The notes under the pieces were generated by a model. That model had not been told where the DNA came from. It searched no databases and worked only from the letters and a program-made list of their open reading frames with translations. A program made the translations under genes and the position numbers. This document shows, piece by piece, positions 28,809 through 35,884 of a stretch of 64,000 bases of DNA. Position 1 is the first letter of the stretch, and each line of letters starts with the position of its first letter. Origin of the DNA: Haematospirillum sp. H4485 (GTDB lineage Bacteria; Pseudomonadota; Alphaproteobacteria; Rhodospirillales; Rhodospirillaceae). The stretch is taken from NCBI RefSeq assembly GCF_012102745.1, contig NZ_JAAVSY010000001.1, positions 186,001 through 250,000 of the forward strand, read 5' to 3'.

Positions 28809-29186
28809 ATGTCGGACATCAGCAATATTGCGGCATCGGGGATGAAAGCGGCCAGCATAAAAGCCGCAGTTGAAGCGACCAATATTGTTAATATCCGCAG
28901 TGGCGCGGCGATGCCAGAGCCCGGGAAAAGCTACGATGGTTATGTTGCCCAGGAAGCTGTTTTTACCAGTCAGCCTGGATCTGGTGTTGTTGCTGGTGTG
29001 CGTCCGGTGACACCGGCTTTTGTTGCGACTCCGGGTGCTGGCGGGGTTGCGCAGGCGGCGCCCAATGTTGACCTGACCTCCAGCATTCTTTCTCTGAAGA
29101 CTGCCGAAACGGCCTATAAGGCAAGTGCATCGTTGCTGGATTCCGAGGGGGAGCAGGACCGCACCCTTCTTGATACGGTTGCGTGA
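28809..29186 (+). CDS. Miniature flagellar basal-body rod-like protein
   Basis: From ATG 28809 the protein is 125 aa. The N-terminus (ISNIAASGMKAASIKAAVEATNIVNI) resembles the rod/hook N-terminal helix of FlgB, FlgC and FlgG. The C-terminus (NVDLTSSILSLKTAETAYKASASLL) matches the FlgC-type terminal helix. The two helices are joined by only about 60 residues of Gly/Pro/Ala-rich linker, with no room for more than a minimal D1 domain. No other rod, hook or export gene is adjacent; motAB are 26 kb away. It may be an accessory axial protein rather than FlgC itself. Confidence 0.8.
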   Translation: MSDISNIAASGMKAASIKAAVEATNIVNIRSGAAMPEPGKSYDGYVAQEAVFTSQPGSGVVAGVRPVTPAFVATPGAGGVAQAAPNVDLTSSILSLKTAETAYKASASLLDSEGEQDRTLLDTVA

Positions 29187-29204
29187 CATTTGCCTTATCA
29201 GCTA

Positions 29205-29231
29205 CCCTCTTTCGTTAGAGGGATTGTTCTT
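29205..29231 (+). terminator. Putative terminator after the rod-like gene
   Basis: CCCTCT (29205-29210) pairs with AGAGGG (29217-29222) around a 6-nt loop and is followed by ATTGTTCTT. It lies 18 nt after the stop. The stem is short but well placed. Confidence 0.55.
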
Positions 29232-29349
29232 GCTGCAGCACAGGTACGGGTCCGTTGTTTTGCGGGCGCGATGCTCATGGAGCCGTGCCCGTGTGCGGCA
29301 CTTCCGGATCCTCCTGCGTTGTTGATACTGAGTGGTTAAACGGGGTCTT

Positions 29350-29934
29350 ATGTCATCCTTGTCTCAGAAACCCCCCGCATGTGACAGTGTTTTTGATGTT
29401 GCCTTCTGGTTCCTGGATCGAGCCCTGGAGGACGGGGAGTATCTCCAACCCCAGAAGATGCAGCGTCTTCTGTACCTGTCCCAAGCCTATTACGGCGTGC
29501 TCTCCCGCGGGCAGAGGCTGATCCCCTGCCTTTTCCTGGCAACGGTTCTGGGGCCTGTTGAGCCAACAAGCTGGCGTATTTTTGAGGGAGGGCGTCCTTC
29601 CTTGGCTCCGCACCCATTGCCGGATGATATTCAGCACTTCCTGAGCAGCATATGGCGGCGTTTCGGGTCCCATGGTGCCGATTATCTGGCCCGGATGATC
29701 ATGGCCCAGCCACCTTTCCAGGATGCTGTTGCCATAGGCAAGAGGTGTGAGATTTCACTTGAGTCCATGGTGGCTTATTATGGGCGTAGCGCATCACCAG
29801 CCGGTCATGACGAAAGGGGGGGGGCGCCCGCCCTGGATCAGGTTGTGCGTCCCAAGGTTCTGCGTTCCCATAAAGGAAAGCCAGTGAGTGTAACCTCTTG
29901 GGTCCCCAAGAAGCGTCTCGACCAAGGGCAATGA
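29350..29934 (+). CDS. Panacea-domain (DUF4065/SocA-like) protein
   Basis: The 194-aa protein has the Panacea pattern: LQPQKMQRLLYLSQAYYGVLSRGQ, a hydrophobic strand, then LGPVEPTSWRIFEGG (the usual GPV-P motif). Panacea domains act as antitoxins or ClpXP adaptors in several toxin-antitoxin systems, with SocA as the Caulobacter example. ATG 29350 follows ACGGGG. The last 45 residues form a basic, probably flexible tail. No toxin-like gene adjoins it: upstream is the rod-like gene and downstream is a secreted DUF192 protein. It may be a solitary adaptor. Domain assignment rests on motif recall. Confidence 0.7.
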   Translation: MSSLSQKPPACDSVFDVAFWFLDRALEDGEYLQPQKMQRLLYLSQAYYGVLSRGQRLIPCLFLATVLGPVEPTSWRIFEGGRPSLAPHPLPDDIQHFLSSIWRRFGSHGADYLARMIMAQPPFQDAVAIGKRCEISLESMVAYYGRSASPAGHDERGGAPALDQVVRPKVLRSHKGKPVSVTSWVPKKRLDQGQ

Positions 29935-29962
29935 TTGCCGTTGCTTCAGTAGGAGGTCTTGG

Positions 29963-30544
29963 TTGTCGAGTTTGTATTTCCGATCTGGATCATGGGGCGC
30001 CGCGAGGCGGATGGTTTTGCGCCGTTATGGGCTGATCTTGTTCTGTTTTATCAGCATGTTGATTGCAGATATATGCCATGCCACAGGTGTTTCAGGAGAT
30101 GGTGTTCAGTCAGGGGGAGATCCAGAGATGCCCTATGTTCCCTTGTATGTTTCAAGCGGGAACCAGAGGCACCGGTTCGATGTGCAGGTTGCCGATACGC
30201 CAGCACGCCAAGCTATCGGTTTGATGTTTCGTCGTGAACTTGCCCCTTCACGGGGGATGCTGTTTGATTTCTCGCCGGGGCGTGTTGTTCGTATGTGGAT
30301 GAAGAATACACTTGTTCCCCTGGATATGGTTTTTACTGATCGGGGAGGCCATATCCTCTGGATTGAGGATATGGCCGAGCCAGGCTCCCTTGTTCCCCGT
30401 GGCCCTTCGGTGCCCGTTTTTGCCGTTCTTGAGCTTGTCGGGGGCACGTGTTCGCGGTTGGGTATCCGTGTTGGCGACAAGCTTTCGCATGATCTCTTCA
30501 AGCTTGCTCCCGTACACCCGGAAGCGTCTGTACGGGAAAATTAG
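29963..30544 (+). CDS. DUF192 family exported protein
   Basis: A 193-aa protein of unknown function. An N-terminal hydrophobic segment (about residues 23-38) followed by CHATG indicates export or a lipoprotein-like anchor. The DUF192 domain fills residues 60-180, with QAIGLMFRRELAPSRGMLFDF, VRMWMKNTLVPLDMVF and ILELVGG-type sequence (AVLELVGG). The domain forms a small beta-barrel of unknown activity. TTG 29963 is the start, with AGGAGGT at 29951-29957. It precedes tRNA-Pro by 212 nt. Confidence 0.85.
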   Translation: MSSLYFRSGSWGAARRMVLRRYGLILFCFISMLIADICHATGVSGDGVQSGGDPEMPYVPLYVSSGNQRHRFDVQVADTPARQAIGLMFRRELAPSRGMLFDFSPGRVVRMWMKNTLVPLDMVFTDRGGHILWIEDMAEPGSLVPRGPSVPVFAVLELVGGTCSRLGIRVGDKLSHDLFKLAPVHPEASVREN

Positions 30545-30756
30545 GGACTGTTTTCGCTGTTTGTTTCAAGAACAGGTGTACCCTTTGGTTTTGCAGACTG
30601 GTGCAACGGGATGACGAAAGACTAGGCCGGAACGTTGCCTTTTGGGGCCTGTCGGGTGGTTTTCTTTTCTTTCCGTCAGTTGTCGGCCCAAAGCATGGAG
30701 ATAGTTCTTGCACTGTTGGACGATTCGCCTTAGTTTCCCGGCCTGCCTTGGCAGGT

Positions 30757-30833
30757 CGGGGCGTAGCTCAGTCTGGTAGAGTGCTTGCTTTGGGAGCAAG
30801 ATGCCGGGGGTTCGAATCCTCTCGCCCCGACCA
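30757..30833 (+). tRNA. tRNA-Pro (TGG)
   Basis: This 77-nt gene folds as a full cloverleaf. The acceptor stem is CGGGGCG/CGCCCCG with discriminator A and encoded CCA. The anticodon stem CTTGC/GCAAG carries TGG at 30791-30793. The T-loop TTCGAAT is standard. Confidence 0.95.
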
Positions 30834-30890
30834 ACAAGGCCCGTATGGTGCGGGATCTTGGTTCACGGTTTCAGTGTTTGTGAGGTTGTT

Positions 30891-31190
30891 ATGCCGATAA
30901 ACGCCCGAATCTACAGACCAGCAAAAAATGCAATGCAATCCGGTTACGGTAACAGCCGGGGCTGGATTCTGGAGTTTGAGTCAGAGGCTCCCGTTGTTCA
31001 CGATGCTCTTATGGGGTGGAGTGGATCGTCCGATACACGAAAGCAGGTTCGCCTGCGCTTTGATGATCGCGACTCCGCTATCGCCTATGCCCGCAGGAAT
31101 GGCTTTGTTGTGCGGGTGGATGAGCCAAGAGAACGCAATATAAAGCCAAAGTCCTATGCGGATAACTTTGCATTTGGCAAGGTTGGCTGA
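30891..31190 (+). CDS. NDUFS4-like ETC complex I subunit
   Basis: This 99-aa protein is the bacterial form of the NDUFS4/18-kDa accessory subunit of NADH:ubiquinone oxidoreductase, known in alphaproteobacteria. The conserved core is ARIYRPAKNAMQSGYGNSRGWILEFE, then PLMGW-like ALMGWSGSSDTRKQVRLRF, and the C-terminal KPKSYADNFAFGK. No transit or signal sequence is present. It is encoded between tRNA-Pro (57 nt upstream) and tRNA-Arg (4 nt downstream), so it is very likely read with at least tRNA-Arg. The nuo operon is not in the window. Confidence 0.92.
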   Translation: MPINARIYRPAKNAMQSGYGNSRGWILEFESEAPVVHDALMGWSGSSDTRKQVRLRFDDRDSAIAYARRNGFVVRVDEPRERNIKPKSYADNFAFGKVG

Positions 31191-31194
31191 CCGG

Positions 31195-31271
31195 GCGTCC
31201 TTAGCTCAGCTGGATAGAGCAGCCGCCTTCTAAGCGGCCGGTCGGAGGTTCGAATCCTCCAGGGCGCGCCA
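31195..31271 (+). tRNA. tRNA-Arg (TCT)
   Basis: This 77-nt gene has acceptor GCGTCCT/AGGGCGC with one G-U pair, discriminator G and encoded CCA. The anticodon stem GCCGC/GCGGC presents TCT at 31229-31231. It begins 4 nt after the complex I subunit stop. Confidence 0.95.
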
Positions 31272-31277
31272 AGACAG

Positions 31278-31320
31278 ATAGACACCGCTCCAAGGCATGG
31301 AGGGTGTCTATTTTTTTATA
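31278..31320 (+). terminator. Rho-independent terminator after tRNA-Arg
   Basis: An interrupted stem (TAGACACC with GGTGTCTA, inner CTCC/GGAG) is followed by seven T residues. It closes the tRNA-Pro/complex I subunit/tRNA-Arg unit. Confidence 0.9.
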
Positions 31321-31544
31321 TTCATCGTTAGCAAATCAATCTTGGATCATGTTCGCCGGTTCCTTCGTATCAGGGCCGGGCTGAATACGCATAGTCCTTA
31401 TGTTCTGCGGGCCTTTTGCCTGTCTGGTGCGCTGTAGAGGGGACGTGCAATGTGAGGGAAGCAGAGGGCCAGCTGAAGAGGAACGGCCACCCGCTGCCAA
31501 GCCATGGGGGAGAACTTTTCTGCTCTTTTCGAGGGGTTAAGGCC

Positions 31545-31838
31545 ATGGCCAAGATCGTCACACATGACTCGTTCCGTATTTTGAAGGCTTGTCGCAGCAT
31601 TGAGGAGGCCAATGTGGGCATTATCAGCCAAGTAGAGCGTATGCACGCTGATGCCTCGCACGTTAAAAGCCGTCTGGGAGAAGCTGAAAGTGTGCTCCGT
31701 GATGTTGTGGAGCAATTCCGCAAGGCACAGGATCGTCTGCGGGATTCCTACCAGAATCACCTCCAGACGATGAAGTTGGTTGATGAGGTGATGGAAGCCA
31801 GCCCGGTTTTTGCCGAGCTGCGTAATGCAGGGAAATAA
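31545..31838 (+). CDS. Small helical protein of unknown function
   Basis: I do not recognise the family. The 97-aa product starts at ATG 31545, with GAGGGG 8-13 nt upstream. Nearly the whole sequence is predicted helical by eye, with heptad-like hydrophobic spacing from about 20 to 85 (VGIISQVERM... VLRDVVEQFRKAQDRL), so a coiled coil or helical hairpin is likely. There is no signal peptide. It stands alone between two terminators. Confidence 0.7.
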   Translation: MAKIVTHDSFRILKACRSIEEANVGIISQVERMHADASHVKSRLGEAESVLRDVVEQFRKAQDRLRDSYQNHLQTMKLVDEVMEASPVFAELRNAGK

Positions 31839-32255
31839 TACAGTTACAGGGCGCGGCCGCCCGTAATGGGCGGCCGAGGGGAGTGATGTACAGTTTGGCA
31901 TCCGGATGGGCCTCTTGGGGGCCCTTTTTTGTTCCTCGGCATGTAGTCTGCTGCCTATTCCTGATCGCTTGGAAAGCCTTTTAATCAGAAAAATCGTGGG
32001 GCAATGCCCTGATATAGCCATTTTTAGGCCCTGATCGCCGTTGCCCTGTTATTTCTTGTTGTGCACCGCACAAAATAATGCCAATATCGCAGCTGTCGGA
32101 TTATGGAGTGAAGGCTCCATCTGTCTGGAAGGGAACGGTTATAAATGCTCTGTATCGTAATTGTGCGCTGCATGATAGAGATGTTGCCGGGTGTACCGTT
32201 GCGTTACGTGTAGATTTATGGTGATCCAAGCGCCTGTTTATGAGGGAGGGTTTGT
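31839..32255. other. 417-nt intergenic region with hairpins
   Basis: It contains a perfect 8-bp hairpin GGCCGCCC/GGGCGGCC near 31855-31875 and the terminator at 31908-31930. The remaining 325 nt before the next gene is AT-richer and probably holds a promoter; I see no gene in it. Confidence 0.6.
31908..31930 (+). terminator. Rho-independent terminator
   Basis: GGGCC (31908-31912) pairs with GGCCC (31920-31924), followed by six T residues. It lies 70 nt after the small helical protein gene. Confidence 0.8.
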
Positions 32256-32534
32256 ATGTCTGCTACTCCAACAGCAAGTCATGCGTGGAACCTGTTTTCC
32301 TTGACCATGGAGAATCGCTTTGGAAATGCTTGGCGCAGCTTGGTGGAGCCAGACTCCGTTGCGGCCTTGGCTGAGGAGATAGCCGTTGGTTTCGGCGGTA
32401 TGGTGGCTTCCGTGGATGATGAGCAGGATCCGCACGATGCCACGCTGTGGCGCTTTCCGGATGGGTCGTGCGTTGCAACGGGTGCTTTTGGCTTGCGTCG
32501 GGAAAGCCCGCTTCCTCGTCAGGTTGTATGCTGA
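32256..32534 (+). CDS. Hypothetical 92-aa protein
   Basis: No family recognised. The ATG at 32256 follows GGGAGGG at good spacing, which supports translation. The protein has an amphipathic N-terminal helix region (AWNLFSLTMENRFGNAW), a middle AALAEEIAVGFGGMV, and a C-terminal part ending RQVVC. It has no signal or membrane segment. It stands alone, 226 nt before the 3' end of the NUDIX gene on the other strand. Confidence 0.55.
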   Translation: MSATPTASHAWNLFSLTMENRFGNAWRSLVEPDSVAALAEEIAVGFGGMVASVDDEQDPHDATLWRFPDGSCVATGAFGLRRESPLPRQVVC

Positions 32535-32760
32535 TTTGTCAGGGGAAACGGTCCTGTGTGGACGGGAAGGGCATTATCCGCGTTGTTGCCCCGTTCTGTC
32601 CATGATCCGTCGTATAGGGCAGAGTCTTTGTTTCCGGGCAAGTATGCGGCCATGGTGATCGCATATGCCGTTACCCCGCTGCTGCATGTCGTAACAAGCC
32701 TTGGTGCGTTTTCTTCCATCGACCTGTTTTTCCGGGTGTGTGCTCATAACGAGGCTATGT

Positions 32761-33381
32761 CTATTGCGCTCTTGCCAGTTTGTCGCGCGTAGCTTGGTGA
32801 TTCAGCAGCAGCCACTGTAAGGCGATGAGTGTGGTGCCGTTGCTGATTGTGCTATCGCGCAGCATATTCTGTATTGATGCAACAGGGTGCACAACGACCC
32901 GTATATCTTCGCCTTCATTGGCCAAGCCGTGTATGCCTCCCGCCTCCGTTGAATCCACAGCACCGCACCAAAGGCTGACGGTTTCCGTGCAAATACCCGG
33001 CGTTGTGAACCATGTCTGGATATGAAAGAGTCCTTTTGGCTCAAGGCCCGTTTCTTCTGCACATTCACGCAGGCATACGTTTTCCAGCGTCTCCCCTTCC
33101 TCAATGACGCCGGCGACAACTTCCAGAAGCCAAGGGTTTCTGATGCCGGCAATATGGGGAGGAGCCCGGAATTGCTCGATCAGTACAACAGCGTCAGCCT
33201 GTGGATCGTAGAGAAGAACAGCGACAGCATGTTTGTGTTCAATGACATCGCGGACCAGAACAGGCCCTGTCTTTCCGGAAAACAACTCGTGACGCAAGTG
33301 GTAGCGGTTGACCTTGCTGTATGCGCGTAGAAGAGGCTCTTTCTCCAGTATTTCAACCTTGGACGGATACGACTCTGACAT
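32761..33381 (-). CDS. NUDIX hydrolase, ADP-ribose pyrophosphatase type
   Basis: It is predicted to hydrolyse ADP-ribose or a similar nucleoside diphosphate sugar. The protein is 206 aa. The NUDIX box GX5EX7REUXEEXGU is complete at residues 91-113, with REC-A-EETGL. Downstream, TWFTTPGICTETVSLW matches the NudF-type substrate loop. The N-terminal region (YHLRHELFSGKTGPVLVRDVIE) is also typical of NudF. Its start is 19 nt beyond the 3' end of the ParA gene on the same strand, so the two may be co-transcribed. Confidence 0.9.
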   Translation of the reverse strand: MSESYPSKVEILEKEPLLRAYSKVNRYHLRHELFSGKTGPVLVRDVIEHKHAVAVLLYDPQADAVVLIEQFRAPPHIAGIRNPWLLEVVAGVIEEGETLENVCLRECAEETGLEPKGLFHIQTWFTTPGICTETVSLWCGAVDSTEAGGIHGLANEGEDIRVVVHPVASIQNMLRDSTISNGTTLIALQWLLLNHQATRDKLARAQ

Positions 33382-33400
33382 TGGTACTCCATTATTTCAG

Positions 33401-34051
33401 CTATACTTTTTTGGATGAAGCGGAGAGGTGGGACAAAATTTCCCGGGCCAGAGCCGATATTTCACGGGCGGCAAGGCTGCGTCGGGCTGTTTCCATCACG
33501 CCCTTGCCTTCCATCATTGACGAGGCAAAGGCAACGCGGTTGCCCAAGCGGTTCTTCGATACAACGACTGGAAGGCGGTTCAGGATGTCTGCTATTTTGT
33601 CGGACAGCTGGCCTTTTGGTGGGACGCGATTCAGGACCAGAAGAACCGGGGTTTTCTCGCGGGCTGCAATGTCAATGGTAGGCTCAATAGCCCACAGATC
33701 CATGGGGCTGGGTTGTACGGGCAGAATAACCAGAGATGCGTTTCGGATCACGATACGGACCTCGGATTCTGCATGGGGAGGGCTATCTATCAGGACAATA
33801 TCGTGTGTCTGGCACAGCGTTTCCAGCTCGCTGCCCAAGCGCCAGCCAGGTACGGCAAGCAGAGTAAAGTCCCCTGCCGCGTTTGATGCTTCACGTGCGC
33901 TGTGCCACGCTGAAAGGCTCCCCTGAGGATCAATATCCACCAGTGCAACTTTGCGCCCTTTCTGCCGCCATGCGACGGCAAGCTGGGCTGTCAGGGTGGT
34001 CTTCCCGGATCCGCCCTTCTGTTGTGCGACGGTGATTATCTTGCCGGTCAT
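33401..34051 (-). CDS. Orphan ParA/MinD-family ATPase
   Basis: This 216-aa P-loop ATPase has a deviant Walker A (KGGSGKTT, residues 12-19), the second motif VALVDIDPQGS, and the Walker B-like IVLIDSPPH. It is of the short ParA type without an N-terminal DNA-binding domain. No parB or other adaptor is adjacent. Relatives position plasmids, chemoreceptor arrays or carboxysomes; here the cargo is unknown. ATG 34051 was chosen because GGGAG lies 7-11 nt upstream and it is the ParA N-terminus. An AT-rich palindromic tract lies upstream. Confidence 0.88.
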   Translation of the reverse strand: MTGKIITVAQQKGGSGKTTLTAQLAVAWRQKGRKVALVDIDPQGSLSAWHSAREASNAAGDFTLLAVPGWRLGSELETLCQTHDIVLIDSPPHAESEVRIVIRNASLVILPVQPSPMDLWAIEPTIDIAAREKTPVLLVLNRVPPKGQLSDKIADILNRLPVVVSKNRLGNRVAFASSMMEGKGVMETARRSLAAREISALAREILSHLSASSKKV

Positions 34052-34382
34052 CTTGGGCTCCCTGTGGCACCGTGGGAAAACGGCGTTGCATGGCGCTGTT
34101 CGTTTACCGAGTGCGCACGCAGTCATTGTAGCATGGGGATAATGCACCACAACGACAAGAATAATTGTGGATATGACAGGTCAAGAATGGAAAGGAATGA
34201 AAAACGTATGGGTGCGTAATAATTTCGTTCTTTGTTTGTTATGAAACGTATTATATATTATGTATACAATATATAATTGCGTGTATTCTTTGACAGAATA
34301 ATGCAGCCTTGTTGCGATGCTGTTACGTGTGTTCTGCCGGTCTGGCTCTTTTGAATCGTGACTCCAAATGCAGTGGGCAACT
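34052..34382. other. 331-nt AT-rich region upstream of the ParA gene
   Basis: It lies between the end of rluD and the start of the ParA gene, both on the minus strand. About 34180-34300 is strikingly AT-rich against the surroundings and includes a near-perfect palindrome at 34250-34277. It probably contains the ParA promoter and a regulatory or attachment site; no gene is seen. Confidence 0.6.
34250..34277. repeat. AT-rich inverted repeat upstream of ParA
   Basis: ATTATATATT (34250-34259) and AATATATAAT (34268-34277) are exact reverse complements around an 8-nt centre that itself contains GTATAC. Such a symmetric site could bind a dimeric protein. It lies about 200 nt upstream of the ParA start. 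Confidence 0.7.
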
Positions 34383-35450
34383 TCAAAAGAAGTTTGCGCC
34401 ACTCCCCAAGGCTACCAGTAATGCCTGCATATCCGCTGGAAGTATGGCTTCAAAGCGCATGAAGACCCCGGTTACCGGGTGTTCGAAGCCCAAGGTTCTG
34501 GCATGCAGGGCTTGTCGACGAAAGTTGGCAACAGCTGCCCGTGCATTCTCGTCATCTTTTCCTATACAGCGCGGTGACCCATAGACAGGATCGCCTATCA
34601 GGGGGTGGCCAACTGCATTCATATGAACTCTGATTTGGTGTGTTCGCCCTGTGGCCAAGCGGCATTCCACCAGAGCCGCCCGTTCATTGCACAGACGTGT
34701 CAGAGTCCGATAGTGTGTCAGGGCTGGTTTCCCCCCCTGCCGGACAATAGTCATCTTCTGCCGGTTGTGCCCGCTGCGCCCGATATTGCCGGTAATGTCA
34801 CCTGATGCTGGTGTTGGGACGCCCCATACAATGGCGCGGTATGTACGCTCGATGGTTCGTGAAGAAAACTGCCTAGCCAGATGATGATGGGCTTGGTCGT
34901 GTTTTGCGACAACGATGAGGCCGGATGTATCCTTGTCCAGACGGTGTACAATACCGGGGCGGCGTATGCCACTGATTCCGGACAGGCTTTCCCCGGAATG
35001 GTGCAGCAGGGCGTTGACCAGCGTACCGTCTGGTACGCCAGCGCCGGGGTGCACGACCATTCCTGCGGCTTTGTTGATTACAACCAGATGGTCATCCTCA
35101 AATGCTATGGCCAGGGGAATATCCTGTGGAACGGGAATGGCAGGTGCAGTCTCTGGTATTGCCACGGTCACGGACTGATCATGTTTGACCCGCAGGGATG
35201 GGTCCGTTATGGTCTGGCCGTTTACCTGAATCTGTCCTTGCAGAATCAGTGACTTAATCCGGGAGCGCGACAGGTCCAGATGCGATGCAGCCAGCCAGCG
35301 GTCCAGCCGTTCTCCCGCGTCTTCCAGTGCTACAAGAAGTGTTGTCGGGCCTGATTCAAGATCTTCGCTGCACGTATCTTCATCTTCATACGAAGAAGGT
35401 TCGGGGGAATTGGGGTGGCGTGGTGGTTGGGTCACGGTTGGGCTCTGCAA
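34383..35450 (-). CDS. rluD: 23S rRNA pseudouridine synthase D
   Basis: RluD makes pseudouridines 1911, 1915 and 1917 in helix 69 of 23S rRNA. An S4 RNA-binding domain (LDRWLAASHLDLSRSRIKSL) is followed by the catalytic domain with HRLDKDTSGLIVVAK holding the catalytic Asp. ATGRTHQIRVHM and GDPVYG complete the family pattern. The start is uncertain. The frame extends to ATG 35531, but that would overlap the divergent gene; TTG 35450 or GTG 35435 fits better, leaving a low-complexity Pro/Ser/Glu lead of about 35-40 residues before S4. Confidence 0.93.
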   Translation of the reverse strand: MQSPTVTQPPRHPNSPEPSSYEDEDTCSEDLESGPTTLLVALEDAGERLDRWLAASHLDLSRSRIKSLILQGQIQVNGQTITDPSLRVKHDQSVTVAIPETAPAIPVPQDIPLAIAFEDDHLVVINKAAGMVVHPGAGVPDGTLVNALLHHSGESLSGISGIRRPGIVHRLDKDTSGLIVVAKHDQAHHHLARQFSSRTIERTYRAIVWGVPTPASGDITGNIGRSGHNRQKMTIVRQGGKPALTHYRTLTRLCNERAALVECRLATGRTHQIRVHMNAVGHPLIGDPVYGSPRCIGKDDENARAAVANFRRQALHARTLGFEHPVTGVFMRFEAILPADMQALLVALGSGANFF

Positions 35451-35487
35451 TGGGTTTGCATAAATTATGATTGGAGATAGCAGTATT

Positions 35488-35832
35488 ATGAGGGCATTGA
35501 AAGCCTTGGTCCTAGCAATGGGCCTGTTCATTCTGTTAGGTGTTGCCCTGCTGGCTTACGGGTTGTTTGCCGGGGTTGGAAAACAGGAGCAGCACGATGA
35601 GAAAGCTGGAGAGCTGTTGCAAATCCCTGCGACCTCAGGGCCTGGTTTCGGAACAGTCAGTCTGGATGAGGGGCCAGATGCGGTTCTTGTACAGGCTATT
35701 CTTGAAGAGTCCGTACTTCTCGTCCGTGTTGGTGGCGGCGGAGCTGATCGCCTGCACGTCATAGACATGTCTTCAGGGCGGCGATTGGGAAAAATTGTTC
35801 TGCGTGAAGAGCATTCGACTCTGTCTGAATAA
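35488..35832 (+). CDS. DUF6476 family membrane-anchored protein
   Basis: Small protein of 114 aa of unknown function. An N-terminal membrane segment (about residues 3-27, ALKALVLAMGLFILLGVALLA) leads to a periplasmic or cytoplasmic beta-rich domain with VLLVRVGGGGADRLHVIDMSSGR. This pattern matches a small alphaproteobacterial family usually encoded divergently from rluD, as here. ATG 35488 was preferred over ATG 35467 because it places the helix at the N-terminus. The family name is from memory. Confidence 0.75.
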   Translation: MRALKALVLAMGLFILLGVALLAYGLFAGVGKQEQHDEKAGELLQIPATSGPGFGTVSLDEGPDAVLVQAILEESVLLVRVGGGGADRLHVIDMSSGRRLGKIVLREEHSTLSE

Positions 35833-35841
35833 GATGGAGGA

Positions 35842-35872
35842 GGAGAAGCCCGGGATTGCCGGTCTTCTCCCC
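35842..35872. terminator. Hairpin between convergent genes
   Basis: GGAGAAG plus CCGG pairs with CCGG plus CTTCTCC, one mismatch, between the DUF6476 gene and rhlE. No T-run on either side, so it is a weak two-way terminator at best. Confidence 0.4.
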
Positions 35873-35884
35873 TGTATTCAATGA

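Noticed and set aside
32556-32792. A 78-codon plus-strand frame between the hypothetical gene and the NUDIX gene
   Set aside because: No ribosome site or family pattern, and it runs into the 3' end of the NUDIX gene.
34285-34320. TTGACA at 34290 as a plus-strand promoter
   Set aside because: No good -10 element at the right distance, and no plus-strand gene follows within 1 kb.
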